Assembly (NCBI GenBank): GCA_900315245.1
Contig: OMYJ01000008.1
Location: 1-64,000 of the forward strand
Length of the DNA: 64,000 nucleotides
Reading direction: 5' to 3'
DNA from: an uncultured Bacteroidales bacterium
GTDB lineage: Bacteria > Bacteroidota > Bacteroidia > Bacteroidales > WCHB1-69
Below, piece by piece: positions 51,895 to 60,174 of the stretch (the stretch's first letter is position 1; each line of letters starts with the position of its first letter). A program made the translations under genes and the position numbers. The notes beneath the pieces were generated by a model. The model searched no databases and had not been told where the DNA came from. It worked only from the letters and a program-made list of their open reading frames with translations.

Positions 51895-53142
51895 ATGAAA
51901 AAGGCTGCATTCTTTTTGTTGATAATATACACTTTACTGTCCGGCGCACTGTGGGCACAGAACCAAACTGACTTGAGTGAGATTCTGAACCAAATCAGCG
52001 CCGACAGCGTATATGCGACGGTGCAGGATCTGCAGAACTTCGGCAGCCGTTTGGCGGTACAAAATGAAAACAATCCTGACGGCAATCGGGATGTTGCTGA
52101 TTATATTATCCAACGTTTGGAGAGATATGGTGTCACAACGGAACTTGACTCGTTTGCTGTGGGTAATACCGTAGCATACGGATTATGGATTGACCAATGG
52201 TTCTACAATGTCAAAGGCGTTTTGCCTGCAGACAATCCCATTGATGACTCAATCGTACTTGTGGGTGCCCACATGGATGCCATCGCATTTAACAGCAACA
52301 ATTATTATGTAACCGCTCAAGTACCTGGGGCTGATGATAATGCTTCCGGTGTGGCCGTGATGCTTGAATTGGCACGCATCTGTCACGCAAACAAAATCCA
52401 ATTCAGCCGCAACATCCATTTCATGGCTTATGATGCGGAAGAATTCGGTCTATGGGGAAGCGAAGCTGACGCTTATAAACGCAGCAAGGCGGGCGACAAA
52501 ATCGCTCTGATGATGAACAACGACATGGTGAGCAACCCGCCCGATGGCGATTGGCGACTTCTGCTTCGCTGGTACGACAATGCCGTGGATGTGTTAATGC
52601 GCGCCTCTTCCATTTGCGAACAATACACTGACCTACTTCCCGTTACCTTACCCGACTCCGAAAATATGCTGAGAGCAACAAGAAGCGACAGCTACTCTTA
52701 CTACGAGTATGGTTTTCGTGCAACTTACGCCAGTGAATATACCTATCCTTCTACATATCACACGGCCTACGATGTAACCGACTCCTGTAATTACGCCTAT
52801 CTCGCCGAAGTTGCCCGGTACAATATGGCGATGCTTGCCACCTACGCAGGTTCCGTCTCCTGGATTATTCCAGAGGAACCTCCCACCGTCACCACAACAC
52901 ACGTCTATCCGAATCCTACTTGCGGGAAGGTCACGGTACAGTTCCTGTTGGAGCAGAACTCACCCGTCGGCATTTCCGTGCTCGACTTGAGTGGCCGCAC
53001 GTTGCTGCACTATGACAACGGAATCCAGTCCACCGGCATCTGTCATCTGGAGCTGGATCTTTCAGACTTGTCCGCTGGATTGTACCTCTGCCAGATTCGT
53101 ACAGACAAGGGTGTCGAGACGCTGAAGGTGCTGCGACAGTAA
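51895..53142 (+). CDS. Secreted M28-family aminopeptidase with T9SS sorting domain
   Basis: A 415-residue protein with signal peptide MKKAAFFLLIIYTLLSGALW. Zinc-peptidase residues are in VGAHMDAIAF, GADDNASGVAVMLELA and MAYDAEEFGLWGSEA. The C-terminal ~80 residues (HVYPNPTCGKVTVQFLLEQN, then SVLDLSGRTLLHYD, then LSAGLYLCQIRTDKG) are a type A T9SS sorting domain that anchors or exports the protein at the outer membrane. The ATG at 51895 is favoured by the promoter position; an in-frame TTG at 51832 is upstream of it. Confidence 0.93.
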   Translation: MKKAAFFLLIIYTLLSGALWAQNQTDLSEILNQISADSVYATVQDLQNFGSRLAVQNENNPDGNRDVADYIIQRLERYGVTTELDSFAVGNTVAYGLWIDQWFYNVKGVLPADNPIDDSIVLVGAHMDAIAFNSNNYYVTAQVPGADDNASGVAVMLELARICHANKIQFSRNIHFMAYDAEEFGLWGSEADAYKRSKAGDKIALMMNNDMVSNPPDGDWRLLLRWYDNAVDVLMRASSICEQYTDLLPVTLPDSENMLRATRSDSYSYYEYGFRATYASEYTYPSTYHTAYDVTDSCNYAYLAEVARYNMAMLATYAGSVSWIIPEEPPTVTTTHVYPNPTCGKVTVQFLLEQNSPVGISVLDLSGRTLLHYDNGIQSTGICHLELDLSDLSAGLYLCQIRTDKGVETLKVLRQ

Positions 53143-53145
53143 TTA

Positions 53146-53190
53146 GACTTGAAATTTAAGATTTAAGACGTAAGACGTGAGACGTAAGAC
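53146..53190. repeat. Short tandem repeat, 7-bp unit (TAAGACG/TGAGACG)
   Basis: Five units (taagatt, taagacg, taagacg, tgagacg, taagact) lie just after the M28 stop. Confidence 0.87.
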
Positions 53191-53250
53191 TTTTGGGGAA
53201 TCTGAAAAGGTTCCCTTTTTCTTGTTATTAAAAAACCCATTTATTTCCAA

Positions 53251-53325
53251 GGATGGCCTTTCGGCCAATCTTTCGCGCCCCTACCCCGCCCTTCGGGCAC
53301 CCCTTCCAAAGGAAGGGGAATTGGA
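53251..53325 (-). repeat. Partial multi-hairpin element, copy D
   Basis: In reverse orientation: CCCCTTCC-AAA-GGAAGGGG, GCCC-TTC-GGGC and GGCC-TTTC-GGCC hairpins, matching the first hairpins of copies A-C. It sits in the ~300-bp gap 53143-53448. Confidence 0.72.
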
Positions 53326-53416
53326 GGCGACCGCTATTATTTGCTGTTTCCGAAAACAATAGTCGGCCACGGCAAAACTATTGCCTATTGCCTTTTCCCT
53401 ATTCCCTAAAAAATCG

Positions 53417-53424
53417 TATCTTCG
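53417..53424 (+). promoter_or_regulatory. Near-consensus -7 element for the epimerase gene
   Basis: TATCTTCG differs at one base from TAnnTTTG and lies 25 bp before the start at 53449. Confidence 0.48.
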
Positions 53425-53448
53425 CGGCCTCAAAATTCCGACCGAAAG

Positions 53449-54870
53449 ATGAAGAAAAACGTGTTCCTGACCGGCGCGACCGGCACTATGGGATGGGAAG
53501 GGCTCAAAGAGCTGCTCCGCTATCCCGAACAATATGACGTGACCATCCTGGCGCGCAAAAGTCCCAAAAACGAGAAGAAACTGGCCCCCATTGCGGACAA
53601 AATCCGTATCGTGTGGGGCGACCTTATGAACTACGACGACGTGCTGCGCGGCGTCACCGGCGCGGACATCGTGCTGCACGTGGGCGGCATGGTCTCCCCA
53701 TCGGCGGACTATTTCCCCGAAAAGACCCTGAAAGTCAACGTGACCGCAGCACAGCATGTGGTCAAGGCCATCCTCGCGCAGCCCAACGCTGACGACATCA
53801 AGGCCGTCTATATCGGCTCGGTGGCACAGACCTCCGACCGCAACGCGCCGCTGCACTGGGGCCGCACCGGCGACCCCGTCTGCTCCAGCGAGTTCGACTG
53901 CTACGGCATCAGCAAGATCATCGCCGAGCGCGTCTTCGCCGACTCCGGCCTCAAGCACTGGGTGAGTCTTCGCCAATCGGGCATCCTCTACCCCGGCATC
54001 CTCAAGAACTTCGACCCCATCATGTTCCACGTGCCCATCAAGGGCGTGCTGGAATGGGCCACCGTGGAGGACTCCGGCCGCCTGCTCGAACGCGTCTGCC
54101 GCGACGAGGTGCCGGCGGAGTTCTGGAACCGCTTCTACAACATCAGCAGCGGCCCCGAGTACCGCATGACCAACTACGACTTCGAATGCCGCATCCTCAA
54201 GGCCACCTACTGCCCGAAACCCGAAAAGATTTTCAACTCCAACTGGTTTGTACTCAAGAATTTTCATGGCCAATACTATTTAGACGCCGACGTGCTGGAG
54301 AACTACCTCCACTTCCGCGCCAACATGCCGGTAGATGACTATTTCCGTCAGCTGAGCGACGGACTTCCAGGGTTCTTCAAACTCGCCAAAATCGCGCCGC
54401 CGTTCGTCATCAAGATGGCGCTGCGCACGCTGGCCAACAAGAAAACCTACGGCACGCAATACTGGATCAAGCATAACGACGAAAAACGCATCCGCGCCTA
54501 TTACGGCAGCATGGAGAAATACCGCGCCATCCCCGATTGGAAGGACTGGGATCTTTCGGATCTTCCCGGGCGCGAGCACGCGGTGCACATCGACCACGGC
54601 TACGATGAAAGCAAGCCGCTTTCCGAATTGACTGTCAGCGACTTGCAGAAAGCGGCAGAGTTCCGTGGCGGCAAGCTGGTTTCCACCGAATACGATGGCG
54701 ACCCAGCCAAAAAGCTGACCTGGCAATGCCACGACGGACACACCTTCGAAGCCTCCCCGAAGCTCATTCTGGAAGGCGGCCATTGGTGTCCCGAATGCCT
54801 CCCGCCGGAATGGAACTATGCGGAACAGGCGAAGCACAACCCGTTCTTCGCGCAGGTGTACCGAGGATAG
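53449..54870 (+). CDS. NAD(P)-dependent sugar-epimerase-like protein fused to a C-terminal zinc-ribbon-like domain
   Basis: A 473-residue protein. The extended SDR fold has the dinucleotide motif FLTGATGTMGWEGLKELLRY and the YGISK catalytic pair (SEFDCYGISKIIAERVFADS). Residues ~100-330 fit an epimerase/dehydratase. The last ~70 residues hold WQCHDGHTFEASPKLILEGG, then HWCPECLPP, i.e. C-x2-G-H...W-C-x2-C, resembling the 'probable zinc ribbon' of DUF4379-type proteins. This fusion is uncommon. Substrate unknown. Promoter at 53417. Confidence 0.82.
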   Translation: MKKNVFLTGATGTMGWEGLKELLRYPEQYDVTILARKSPKNEKKLAPIADKIRIVWGDLMNYDDVLRGVTGADIVLHVGGMVSPSADYFPEKTLKVNVTAAQHVVKAILAQPNADDIKAVYIGSVAQTSDRNAPLHWGRTGDPVCSSEFDCYGISKIIAERVFADSGLKHWVSLRQSGILYPGILKNFDPIMFHVPIKGVLEWATVEDSGRLLERVCRDEVPAEFWNRFYNISSGPEYRMTNYDFECRILKATYCPKPEKIFNSNWFVLKNFHGQYYLDADVLENYLHFRANMPVDDYFRQLSDGLPGFFKLAKIAPPFVIKMALRTLANKKTYGTQYWIKHNDEKRIRAYYGSMEKYRAIPDWKDWDLSDLPGREHAVHIDHGYDESKPLSELTVSDLQKAAEFRGGKLVSTEYDGDPAKKLTWQCHDGHTFEASPKLILEGGHWCPECLPPEWNYAEQAKHNPFFAQVYRG

Positions 54871-54949
54871 CTGTTTGCTGTTGGCTATTAGCTATTGGCT
54901 GTTGGTGACGACAATCTCCAAAATCGTAAACCGCAAACCGCAAACCGAT
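54870..54949. repeat. 7-bp repeat tracts (GCTATTG/GCTGTTG; AAACCGC)
   Basis: gctgttg/gctatta units follow the epimerase stop; three aaaccgc units follow at 54926-54949. Confidence 0.86.
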
Positions 54950-55109
54950 TTTGCGGAAACAGCACCTCAAAATCATCCATTTTTCTACAGCACCCACTTT
55001 GGATTAAACATCAAAAAGTGGGTTTTTGTTTTTCAAATTGCTATATATCAAAATTTTACAATCGAATAATAAAAAACAGCGACAGAGACGGAGCAATGCA
55101 AAAAAATGC

Positions 55110-55117
55110 TACCTTTG
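55110..55117 (+). promoter_or_regulatory. -7 promoter element for the PpiD-like gene
   Basis: TACCTTTG lies 46 bp before the start at 55164. Confidence 0.65.
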
Positions 55118-55163
55118 CGGGCTAATTTTTTGAAATATAATGTATAACTAAAAATAAAAATCT

Positions 55164-57323
55164 ATGGCAGCAATTGGCGCAATTCGTAAGCACGGCGTGC
55201 TTTTATTGGTAATCATCGGTTTGGCCTTATTAGCGTTTATCTTAGGCGACCTTTCTAATGTTCAACGCATATTCTCGAACAAGTATGTGATGGCCAAAAT
55301 CGATGGTAAGAAGATGGATCAGCAGTACAGCAAGCAATATGAGGAGAACACTGCCCTCATGAAGCTGCTGCAGAACAAGACTTCCTTTGAAGACAACGAA
55401 ACTTACCAAATCCACGAGATGACCTGGCAGCAGATGCTTCAGGATGCAGTTTTAGACAAACAGTTAGCAAAGTTGGGATTGACTTTCACCCCGCAAATGA
55501 TCGAAGATTTCAAAGAGAACATGGTGGCTTCCCTCAGCACTCAGCAGCCCAACCAGTTCATCGCCCAGTTCGCCAACGCACTGGCTCAACTCTACGGTCC
55601 CGAGAATGCAATGGGCATCATCTCCAATATCGAAACATTGGCCAACCAGGATCAAGGCAAGGATATCTACAACGCCTACCAAGCGCTGGTCCGTTTTGCC
55701 ATTAATGCCGAAAAGCAGCAGAATTATTTCGCTTTGGCGCAGAACACCCTCTATTTCTCCGACCCGATGGCGAAACAGTTGGCCAAAGACAACAACATGG
55801 CCATGGTTTCCCTGATGACTGTCAATCCGGAACTCACCGCCTTCCAGAACCTGAAGCCGGAAGTTTCCGAAAAGGAAATGAAGGATTTCTACAACACTCA
55901 CAAGAAAGACATGTTCGACCTTCAGGCCGACAATCGCGACATCAACGTGGCTGTGTTCCCCATCAACCCCACACCTGCCGACCTCAAGGCTATCGAAGAC
56001 AGTGTCCGCAAGGATTTCACCAACTTCACGCAACAGTCCATCGCCGAATTCAACCTCTCAAAAGGCAACGGTGTGGTCGATAGCACTTATTTCAAGGAAT
56101 CCGACATCAATATTCCTGAACTGGACAGCCTCATCTTCAAATCTTCTGTGGGCAGCTTCATCGAGCCTTTCCTTTATGAGAACGTGAAGTGGTACTTCGG
56201 CAAGGTGTTCGGTGCCGCCAACCGTCCCGACTCAGTGCTCGTGGCCACCATCGAGCTGCCTTTCAAGACCGCTCAATACAAGGAAGCCCCTTATTCCAAG
56301 AAAGAAGCCCACAGAATCGCCGACAGCCTTGCCGATGTGATCAAATCCAACCAGGCTTCTATCTTCGAACTGCAGCCGAATTACCTGTATGGCCGCGAAC
56401 AAGGCGACACCACCTTCTGGCTCCCCGAAAGAGGCACGATGTCCAACCTCTACAACAGCTTGCTTGAAACACCCAACGGCGGCATTTACCTTTACAAAGC
56501 CCCCAACGGATACATCGTTTTCCAAGTGCTTGACCGCACTCAACTCATCGAAAAACGTCAGTTTGTCCTTTACGACTACGACGTGAATGCTTCTGAAGCC
56601 ACTTTCAACGCACTTCGTTCCCAAGCCAACCAGTTTGCCGCCAGCGTGACAAATAACGATGAATTCATCGCCAACGCTGCAAAACAGGGTATCCAAGTGG
56701 TCAACGGTCAAAAAGTGACCTCCATGCTGGCCAATATCGGCCAACTGCCCAACTGCCGCGACATCGTGAGCTGGGCATTCAGCGATGATGTGAAGAAAGA
56801 CGCCATTTCTGACGTTTTCAACATTGACAGAACGTATTTTGCAGTGGCATGCGTGGCCCAAGCCCGTGAAAAAGGCGTGCAGAAATACAAAGATGCTAAA
56901 GATGACATCAAAACGATTCTGGAACGTAAAAACAAGCTGAACATGGTTGCCGACCAGCTGAACAAAGATCTCGCTTCCGGTTTCGAAGCCGTGGCCCAGA
57001 AATACTCCGTTGCCGCCAACGACAGCGTGATGTTGAGCTTCGCCGGCGATTACTACATGAACCGTGGCGTTGACAGCAAGGCCATCGGCCAAATCTTCAA
57101 CCTGCCCAAAAACAAACCCACAGCAGTCTGCGGAAACAACATGGTGTATGTCGTGAATGTGAAAGAGCTGCGTGACGGACAAGCCTCACAAAACCTCATG
57201 ATGGAGAAGAACTACCTCCGGAATGAACTGATCGGCCGTGAGCGCAACGAAAACACGCTGCTCAGCTACCTGATCAGCCAAGCCAAAGTGCTGGACAACC
57301 GTGTGAGATTCTATCAGAAATAA
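55164..57323 (+). CDS. SurA/PpiD-like periplasmic chaperone (peptidylprolyl isomerase family)
   Basis: A 719-residue protein with one N-terminal membrane helix (GVLLLVIIGLALLAFILGDL) and a SurA_N-type chaperone domain (AKIDGKKMDQQYSKQYEENT; MTWQQMLQDAVLDKQLAKLG). A parvulin-like region may lie at ~340-440 (EAPYSKKEAHRIADSLADVI; DTTFWLPERGTMSNLY) but is divergent. It probably helps outer-membrane proteins fold at the periplasmic side. Strong terminator follows at 57361. Confidence 0.86.
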   Translation: MAAIGAIRKHGVLLLVIIGLALLAFILGDLSNVQRIFSNKYVMAKIDGKKMDQQYSKQYEENTALMKLLQNKTSFEDNETYQIHEMTWQQMLQDAVLDKQLAKLGLTFTPQMIEDFKENMVASLSTQQPNQFIAQFANALAQLYGPENAMGIISNIETLANQDQGKDIYNAYQALVRFAINAEKQQNYFALAQNTLYFSDPMAKQLAKDNNMAMVSLMTVNPELTAFQNLKPEVSEKEMKDFYNTHKKDMFDLQADNRDINVAVFPINPTPADLKAIEDSVRKDFTNFTQQSIAEFNLSKGNGVVDSTYFKESDINIPELDSLIFKSSVGSFIEPFLYENVKWYFGKVFGAANRPDSVLVATIELPFKTAQYKEAPYSKKEAHRIADSLADVIKSNQASIFELQPNYLYGREQGDTTFWLPERGTMSNLYNSLLETPNGGIYLYKAPNGYIVFQVLDRTQLIEKRQFVLYDYDVNASEATFNALRSQANQFAASVTNNDEFIANAAKQGIQVVNGQKVTSMLANIGQLPNCRDIVSWAFSDDVKKDAISDVFNIDRTYFAVACVAQAREKGVQKYKDAKDDIKTILERKNKLNMVADQLNKDLASGFEAVAQKYSVAANDSVMLSFAGDYYMNRGVDSKAIGQIFNLPKNKPTAVCGNNMVYVVNVKELRDGQASQNLMMEKNYLRNELIGRERNENTLLSYLISQAKVLDNRVRFYQK

Positions 57324-57352
57324 GACGTAAGACTTGAGACGTTAGACGTAAG
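57321..57352. repeat. Short tandem repeat, 7-bp unit (TAAGACG/TGAGACG)
   Basis: Four units begin at the PpiD-like stop codon; same theme as 53146. Confidence 0.85.
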
Positions 57353-57360
57353 ATAAAGAA

Positions 57361-57390
57361 AAAGCGCTTCGTTTGAAGCGCTTTTTTTTT
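57361..57390 (+). terminator. Rho-independent terminator after the PpiD-like gene
   Basis: AAAGCGCTTC/GAAGCGCTTT arms with a GTTT loop, then nine T residues. It is symmetric, so it may also serve the convergent gene. Confidence 0.9.
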
Positions 57391-57431
57391 GAATATAATA
57401 TTTAAGAACGAATAACCATTCTCCCCTACCC

Positions 57432-58661
57432 TTACGCCTCGTCCACCATCTTCTTGAAGAAGCTGGCTCGAGCCGCGCCTTCGCCGGTGTTGAGGAGTAC
57501 GGTCTCGCCATTGCGAATCTGTCCTTCCTCCAGGGCTTTGTAGAAGCCGGCCAGACAGACAACGGAGGCGGGGCCGAAGTAGATGCCGCGCTCGTCCTTG
57601 ACGATTTTGCCGTATTTCGCCAGCTCGCTCTCCTTCACACGCAGGAACGTACCGCCGCTCTTGCGCACGATGGGCGCAACAATGGGATACATACCCGGAT
57701 TGCCGGCGGAAAGGATGGAAACCATGGTCTGCGGATTCGGGATGATGGGATAGTCCTTCTCATAACCTTCCTGGAATCCGGCCTTCACGGCACTCTCCCA
57801 CCCCTGTACCATCGGGTCGCAGGTATCCTGCTGGATCAACAGCATACGGGGCATCTTGGTGTCCGGGAAGGTGGTCTGCAGCTCGCGGATGCCCTTGTCG
57901 AGAGCGATGGGGCCTGTTCCGCCCGCAACGGCCTGCACATACACATCGGGCATCTTGCCCAGCTGACGCAAGTACTCAAAGACCATCGTCTTCTTGGCCT
58001 CCACACGGATGGGATCGATGTTGCCCGTGGAAATCAGCACGTTGTTCTTCTCGTGGAAGTCGTTGGCCTCCTTCTTGGCATCGCCGTAGTTGCCGTCGCA
58101 CACGACCACGTTCTGACCGTAGGAGCGGATGGCCTTCACCGTGTCCTCGCACGCGTCATGCGGCATGAACACCGTGAACTTGATGCCGGCTTCGGCCAAG
58201 TAGCGGGCGTACGCCGTGGCGGTGTTGCCCGTGGAAGCCACGCAAAACTCCTTCACGCCGTTCTCCTTGAACAAAGAAGCTGCCAACGAAGCGGCAATGT
58301 CTTTGAAGGTGTTGCTGCCGCCGTTCAAGTCGTTGCGATAGACCATCACCTTGCAATCAACGCCATATTTCTCCCGAGCATATTTCTCCAAGAAATCCCA
58401 CTCCTCAATCGGAATGGCACCCTCGCCCAAAGAGACGATGTTCTTCTCGTCCATCACGGGCAAAAAGTCGAAATAGTGATAAAAATTGGCGGGTTTATGT
58501 TCCGGCTTCGTCAGTTCCGTGATCTTGTGATAATCAGCCGAATAGACGACATCGGCACGTTTGCAGCCGCACTTGCACTGCTGGTTCTGCGAAAACCAAG
58601 TGGCAAAGTCGGGAATTGTTTCGCCGCACTGCGTGCAGACCAATTTGTATTTATTCTCCAT
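57432..58661 (-). CDS. Threonine-synthase-like PLP enzyme with N-terminal zinc ribbon
   Basis: A 409-residue fold type II PLP enzyme. The N-terminus has CxxC pairs (KLVCTQCGETIPDF, then QQCKCGCKRAD) as in archaeal-type threonine synthases. The PLP Lys is in GGSNTFKDIAASLAA, and AVAGGTGPIALDKGI is the phosphate-binding loop. Threonine synthase is the most likely activity; cysteate synthase and related paralogues share the layout. The ATG at 58661 is used because an in-frame start at 58712 falls in the -7 element. No thrA/thrB is adjacent. Confidence 0.82.
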   Translation of the reverse strand: MENKYKLVCTQCGETIPDFATWFSQNQQCKCGCKRADVVYSADYHKITELTKPEHKPANFYHYFDFLPVMDEKNIVSLGEGAIPIEEWDFLEKYAREKYGVDCKVMVYRNDLNGGSNTFKDIAASLAASLFKENGVKEFCVASTGNTATAYARYLAEAGIKFTVFMPHDACEDTVKAIRSYGQNVVVCDGNYGDAKKEANDFHEKNNVLISTGNIDPIRVEAKKTMVFEYLRQLGKMPDVYVQAVAGGTGPIALDKGIRELQTTFPDTKMPRMLLIQQDTCDPMVQGWESAVKAGFQEGYEKDYPIIPNPQTMVSILSAGNPGMYPIVAPIVRKSGGTFLRVKESELAKYGKIVKDERGIYFGPASVVCLAGFYKALEEGQIRNGETVLLNTGEGAARASFFKKMVDEA

Positions 58662-58709
58662 AAGAAAGTATTGATTTTCTTGACAAAGCGAATAATGGAT
58701 TCGCGGCCG

Positions 58710-58717
58710 CAAAAATA
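58710..58717 (-). promoter_or_regulatory. -7 promoter element for the threonine-synthase-like gene
   Basis: CAAAAATA lies 49 bp before the start at 58661. Confidence 0.63.
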
Positions 58718-58761
58718 CAATAAATTCCGTTGTGAAGCTCTATCAGGCAAATGAAGTTGTA

Positions 58762-58797
58762 CCGCACCTCGCGCTGGAGGAAATCATGGGCGCGGAT
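58762..58797. repeat. Left copy of an imperfect direct repeat flanking the ORF6N gene
   Basis: CCGCACCTCGCGCTG followed by AGGAA and CGCGGA is shared, with about 80% identity over ~35 bp, with 60087-60121. Both read (H/V)xFLQREVR on the minus strand. Confidence 0.7.
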
Positions 58798-59040
58798 TTC
58801 GCGCCCGTAGGCGTAGAAGGTGATGGTGGAGAAGGCGGCGGGCGGGGTTCAACTCCAATTTTTTCCAAAAATGGGCACTCTTTGTTCGGACACGAAAATG
58901 CCTGTACGAGCACACATCGGATGCCGTTTGCATTTTTTTGCCAAGAAATGCACTTTTATGGTCGGAAAATGTCATTTTCACAATATTGATTTTCAATAAA
59001 TTATGCATCCAAACAGTTTGCTTTTCTAACAAAGAAGTTG

Positions 59041-59048
59041 TATCTTTG
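59041..59048 (+). promoter_or_regulatory. -7 promoter element for the ORF6N gene
   Basis: TATCTTTG lies 22 bp before the ATG at 59071. Confidence 0.67.
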
Positions 59049-59070
59049 CGAGGTTTATTATTACTGCGAT

Positions 59071-60030
59071 ATGGAAGAAAAAGAAATGATACTTCTAAAT
59101 GAGGAATATTTGATGTCGAAGATATACATCATCAGAGGTGTGCAAGTGATGCTGGACTTTGATTTGGCGGCCATCTACGGGTATGAGACAAGATTTTTCA
59201 CCCGTCAAGTCAACAACAACATAGAGCGCTTTGAACAAGACTTCAGGTTTCAGCTTACTAAAGAGGAATTTAAGAACTTGATGTGCAAAAATTTCACATC
59301 AAGATGGGGTGGTACAAGAAAAATGCCCTACGCATTTACAGAACAAGGCATTTATATGCTCATGACTGTGCTGAAAGGTGAACTCGCTGTTAGTCAGAGT
59401 AAAAATTTGATAAGGCTCTTTAAACAGATGAAAGATTACATCATTCAACGACAGCATGTTTTACCGACCACGGAACTTTTGGCACTCACCACTCAAACCC
59501 GTAACAACACCGAGGAAATCCGCCAAATCAAACAACAAGTGAACGATTTGACTGTCGTGATTAACGACTTTACTGACAAGAACATCAAGAAAGACTACCT
59601 ATTCTATAACGGTCAGACCGTTGAGGCCGACATCGCCTATTCCGAAATATATTCCTACGCTGAGAAAACAATCCATATCATCGACAACTACATCAGTTTG
59701 AAGACACTGGTCTTGCTGAAATCGGTGCCCTCCGGGGTGAAGGTCACCATTTTTAGCGACAATGTGAACCACGGACTGCACCAAGCCGAGTATGCTGATT
59801 TCCAGAGCGAATACCCGCATGTTGACATCGAACTGAGATCCTCGGGCGGCATTTATCACGACCGTTACATCTTCATTGACCACGCCACCCCGAATGAGAT
59901 GATTTTCCATTGCGGCGGCTCCTCCAAGGATGGCGGCAAACGGGTGTCCTCCATCAGCAGGGTGGAGGACACGGTGCTCTACCAAAACATTGTCGGCAGT
60001 TTGGAGGGGAATCCGGTGTTGCAGCTGTGA
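59071..60030 (+). CDS. ORF6N-domain protein with C-terminal PLD-like region
   Basis: A 319-residue protein. The N-terminal ORF6N domain (IYIIRGVQVMLDFDLAAIYG; FTRQVNNNIERFEQDFRFQL; MPYAFTEQGIYMLMTVL) is a DNA-binding module common in phages and mobile elements. The C-terminal ~150 residues (SSGGIYHDRYIFIDHA; FHCGGSSKDGGKRVSSISRV) fit a phospholipase-D-like half-site, but the HxK motif is HDR. The ATG at 59071 is preferred over 59038, which precedes the promoter. It lies between two imperfect direct repeats. Confidence 0.85.
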   Translation: MEEKEMILLNEEYLMSKIYIIRGVQVMLDFDLAAIYGYETRFFTRQVNNNIERFEQDFRFQLTKEEFKNLMCKNFTSRWGGTRKMPYAFTEQGIYMLMTVLKGELAVSQSKNLIRLFKQMKDYIIQRQHVLPTTELLALTTQTRNNTEEIRQIKQQVNDLTVVINDFTDKNIKKDYLFYNGQTVEADIAYSEIYSYAEKTIHIIDNYISLKTLVLLKSVPSGVKVTIFSDNVNHGLHQAEYADFQSEYPHVDIELRSSGGIYHDRYIFIDHATPNEMIFHCGGSSKDGGKRVSSISRVEDTVLYQNIVGSLEGNPVLQL

Positions 60031-60056
60031 ACGCGGGTATTCACGTAAGAGCAAGC

Positions 60057-60167
60057 CTACCTCTCCTCCGCCAACCGTTTCATTTCCCGCACCTCGCGCT
60101 GCAGGAACCCGTGGACGCGGAGTCTTAATTCTTCTCCGTTTTCATCAAACAGGCCACAATAATACAT
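60057..60167 (-). CDS. 36-residue small ORF after the channel-like gene
   Basis: Starts 7 bp after the stop of the channel-like gene in the same direction, so co-transcription is likely. The charged sequence (GLFDENGEELRLRVHGFLQR, then EVREMKRLAEER) is amphipathic helix-like. Its FLQREVR part recurs as a relic at 58762. It could be a small regulator, a truncated C-terminus of a lost gene or non-coding. Confidence 0.4.
   Translation of the reverse strand: MYYCGLFDENGEELRLRVHGFLQREVREMKRLAEER
60087..60121. repeat. Right copy of the imperfect direct repeat flanking the ORF6N gene
   Basis: See 58762-58797; the two copies are 1.33 kb apart in the same orientation and enclose the ORF6N gene. Confidence 0.7.
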
Positions 60168-60174
60168 TTCAATT

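Larger units (their letters stand above)
58662..59070. other. 409-bp intergenic region upstream of the ORF6N gene
   Basis: It holds the minus-strand promoter at 58710, a coding-like relic at 58762-58840 (minus-strand frame YAYGREIRAHDFLQREVR) and the ORF6N promoter at 59041. No intact ORF is supported. Confidence 0.6.
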
